This document shows, piece by piece, positions 8,663 through 10,389 of a DNA stretch of 10,389 nt. Below the pieces are notes generated by a model that was given only the letters and a program-made list of their open reading frames with translations, ran no database searches and was not told where the DNA came from. A program made the translations under genes and the position numbers. Origin of the DNA: Phoronis ovalis (lineage: Eukaryota > Phoronida > Phoronidae); the NCBI GenBank assembly GCA_028565635.1, contig JAOXYB010064212.1, positions 1 to 10,389 of the forward strand, read 5' to 3'. Position 1 is the first letter of the stretch, and the number at the start of each line of letters is the position of its first letter.

Positions 8663-10310
8663 GTAGCCGCGTATCCTATTCGGAGTCGTCTGCGTATGTA
8701 ATCGTTTCTTTGTGTCGCTATAACGGCTTCAGCTTTTGTCAGATCATCTTCTTATTTGGAATAGGGTAAGTACAGGTTAAAGCGCAGGTTTGATATAATT
8801 TTGACCTCGATTACTTCCAAGATGGCCGATTGGTGACCATTTTTGTACCCGAGAGTGTACCTCACGTTGCGAGCATCTCGGGAAAGACGAAGCGTTGACT
8901 TGACGATTCGAAACTGGATTCACGTAGGCCATGGGTTGGTGGGCGGTTTAGGCCAGGTGACATTTCAAAATGACCTTGAGAAGTAGGTCAAATGTCGACA
9001 CGAATCTTTGACAATTTTTGTTGCGCGCAATACTTTCTTTATTGCGCAATAACTGCTTCAGTTTTTATCCGTACAGCTTTATATGTGGTTCAGGATAAAT
9101 ACAGGTCAAAATGCAAACCGTCTGTAATTTCGACATGGATCACACTCAAGATGGCCGATTGGCGGCCATGTCTGTTCTCGAGATGTTGGCTCACAATAAT
9201 AGTCTTTGTTTTTGTCGGATCATCTTCATATTTGATACAGGGTAAATACTGGTCAAAGTAGACGTAGGATATAAGTTTGACCCCGATTATTTCCAACATA
9301 GCCGACTGGTGGCCAAGTTTGTACCCGATAATGCACCTTACGTTGCGAGTATCTCGGGAAAGACGAAGCATTGACTTGCCGATTCGAAGGTTAATTCACG
9401 TAGGCTATGGGTTGCTGGGCGTAATAGGCTAGGTGACATTTCAAAATGACCTTGAGAATAGGTCAAATGTCGATGGGAATCTTCGAGATTTTTTGTTGTG
9501 TGTAATACTTTGTTTGTCGCGCAATAACTGCTTCAGTTTTTATCCGGTCAGCTTTATATTTGTTAGGAGCTAAATATAGGTCAAATACAGAATGTCTGTA
9601 ATTTCGACATGGATCACATTCAAGATTGCCGATTGGCAGCCATGTTTGTCTCAAGAGGCTAGCTCACAATAATAGCTTTTATTTTTGTCGGATCATTGTC
9701 ATATCTGGTACAGGGTGAGTACTAGTCAAAATACAGGTTGGACATAAGTTTGACTCCGATTACTTCCAACATTTGCGCGAGTGGCAGCCATGTGTGTACC
9801 AGAGAGGGAACGTTACGTTGCGCCCATTACGGGAAAGACGAAGCGATGAGTGTATGATTCAAAGGTGGATTCACTTAGGCCATAGGTTGGTGGGCGTATT
9901 TGTCCTGGCCACATTTCAAAATGACCTTGAAAAGTAGGTCAAATGCCGATGCGAATCTTCGACATTTTTTGTGCATAATACTTTGTTTGTCGTGCAAAAA
10001 CTGCTTCAGTTTTTATCCGATCAACTTCGTGTTTGGTACAAGGTAAATACAGGTCAAAATACAGATCGTTTGATTTAAGTCACTTTCAAGATGGCCGACT
10101 GGTGGCCATGTTTTTTTCTGATAGTGCACGTTACGTTGCGCCCGTTCTGAGAAAGATGAAGCAATGACTGAACAATTCGAAGGTGGATCACAAAGCCCAT
10201 AAGTTGTTGGGGTGTATTACGCCAGGTGACACTTCAAAGTAACCTGGAGAAGTAGGTTATATTCCGATACAAATCTTCGACATTTTTCATTTGCGTAACA
10301 CTTTTCTTGT

Positions 10311-10389
10311 CGTGCAAATGACTTTCAAACATAGACCAAATGCCAATATACGAATCTTCAACATTTTCATTGTACATAACTGTTTCTTA
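10311..10389. repeat. Extra, partial copy of the module B tail
   Basis: After the eleventh B module reaches cttgtcgtgcaaa, the expected aactgcttcag of module A does not follow. Instead the sequence returns to module B text: tgactttcaaa, then gaccaaatgccaatatacg, aatcttcaacattttc and a cgtaacactttct-like end. This repeats the last ~80 bp of module B immediately after itself. The switch lies at a short shared caaa(a)tgac motif, which suggests slippage or unequal exchange. The copy runs to the window edge. Confidence 0.65.

Larger units (their letters stand above)
5674..10109. repeat. 17 copies of the A-module inverted repeat
   Basis: The core is ATGGCCG, a 5-base loop such as actgg, then CGGCCAT. 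The flanks often extend the arms to CAACATGGCCG and CGGCCATGTTG. The best copy is 7269-7297, with 12-bp perfect arms. Copies at 7274 and 7426 carry a change in both arms (CTG opposite CAG instead of CCG opposite CGG), so pairing is retained. Degenerate copies are at 7754 (aaggccg...gagccat) and 9771 (atttgcgcgagtggcagcca). Both arms also match the YY1/Pho-type core CCATNTT. Whether pairing matters at DNA or RNA level is unknown. Confidence 0.85.
5809..10246. repeat. 11 copies of module B core (GTGACATTT(Y)AAAATGACCTT)
   Basis: Core copies lie at 5809-5829, 6277-6297, 6605-6625, 7076-7096, 7561-7581, 7886-7906, 8549-8569, 8957-8977, 9433-9453, 9909-9929 and 10226-10246. Each sits in a module that starts just after an A hairpin with cccgagagggcacgtaac-like sequence, passes through gaagacgaagcg and gacgattcaaaggtgg, and ends before the ctcgcaataactgc that opens the next A. 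The core is a near palindrome; the first copy contains a perfect 16-bp one at 5811-5826. Copies 1-5 and 7 have TTTTAAAA, copies 6 and 8-10 have TTTCAAAA, and copy 11 is further diverged. Confidence 0.85.
5471..10389. repeat. Modular tandem repeat array (A ~147 bp, B ~180 bp)
   Basis: Module A ends in an inverted repeat, atggccgactggcggccat or a close variant, found 17 times at about 5674, 5995, 6142, 6470, 6797, 6944, 7274, 7426, 7754, 8084, 8415, 8822, 9151, 9298, 9624, 9771 and 10091. Successive spacings are 321, 147, 328, 327, 147, 330, 152, 328, 330, 331, 407, 329, 147, 326, 147 and 320. Spacings near 147 are A alone and those near 328 are A plus module B. The 331 gap at 8084 is a short unit enlarged by a solo LTR, and the 407 gap contains a second element start. 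Units differ by many substitutions and small indels, so the array is old or weakly homogenised. Open frames within it are repeat shadows. It continues past the right edge. Confidence 0.95.
8626..10389. mobile_element. Second composite repeat element, same orientation, cut by window end
   Basis: The element start seen at 5471 is repeated here: tttttatgcccatc, a hairpin at 8631-8662, a decayed microsatellite equivalent at about 8668-8697, and then A modules with hairpins at 8822, 9151, 9298, 9624, 9771 and 10091. It begins inside the tail of a B module, replacing the usual ctttttgtctcgc. Its B modules form a distinct subfamily: gtgacatttcaaaatgacc rather than gtgacattttaaaatgacc, acgaatctt rather than acgattctt, and gttgcg...ctcgggaaagacgaagc rather than aacaataagtctatagccgc. 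It therefore appears to be a separate element copy, either inserted into or fused by recombination with the first. Confidence 0.6.

Noticed and set aside
8840-8960. tRNA-like or Pol III box signals in module B (gacgattcgaa, taggccaggtgac)
   Set aside because: They only partly resemble B and A boxes, are in the wrong order and spacing, and no cloverleaf can be folded by eye.
5471-10389. CRISPR array
   Set aside because: The repeats are 147-330 bp, diverged and without unique spacers between short direct repeats. The context is eukaryotic.

Overview
The window looks like a piece of a metazoan nuclear genome, most likely a mollusc and probably a bivalve. There is no operon-like gene packing, no ribosome-binding-site logic and no long open frame. 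The left half is AT-rich non-coding DNA with one plausible exon. The right half is a large, diverged, modular tandem repeat. The bivalve suggestion rests on overall layout (an ATGCCC...GGGCAT hairpin, then a short GC-rich microsatellite, then ~150-bp tandem units), which resembles my recollection of pearl/HINE-like elements in bivalves. That is inference, not a database match.

Layout. Positions 1-279 are bounded by a perfect 17-bp terminal inverted repeat. Positions 311-747 are bounded by a perfect 18-bp inverted repeat. Both look like MITEs (short non-autonomous DNA transposons). Positions 748-3475 are AT-rich with no supported gene, apart from a weak exon-like stretch at 2608-2715 and a 10-bp-arm hairpin at 1951-1976. 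Positions 3476-3772 are the best coding candidate: a possible 3'-terminal exon of 98 codons behind a good splice acceptor, with a product I do not recognise. Positions 3773-5470 are AT-rich; a 78-bp GC-richer stretch at 5289-5366 could be a tiny terminal exon, but this is weak.

From 5471 to the right edge the window is a repeat array built from two modules. Module A is about 147 bp and ends in an inverted repeat around ATGGCCG(A)CTGG(C)GGCCAT. Module B is about 180 bp and is centred on GTGACATTT(T/C)AAAATGACCTT. Seventeen A-hairpins and eleven B modules are present. Hairpin spacing takes two main values, about 147 bp without B and about 328 bp with B. The array begins at 5471 with a hairpin plus (CGGCGT)4 microsatellite, and the same start recurs at 8626. 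This indicates two same-orientation elements, the second running off the window. The two elements carry different B subfamilies, and one B copy (7773-7980) looks mosaic. A 187-bp solo LTR (TG...CA, 5-bp target duplication) interrupts the array at 8107-8293, and its empty site can be read from sister units.

No genes can be seen working together here. The main biology is repeat architecture: module gain and loss, homogenisation, an LTR insertion, and motifs multiplied by the array (ERR/FTZ-F1-type TGACCTTGA, YY1-like CCATNTT dyads). Short open frames in the array, including a recurrent antisense one, are best explained as repeat by-products.
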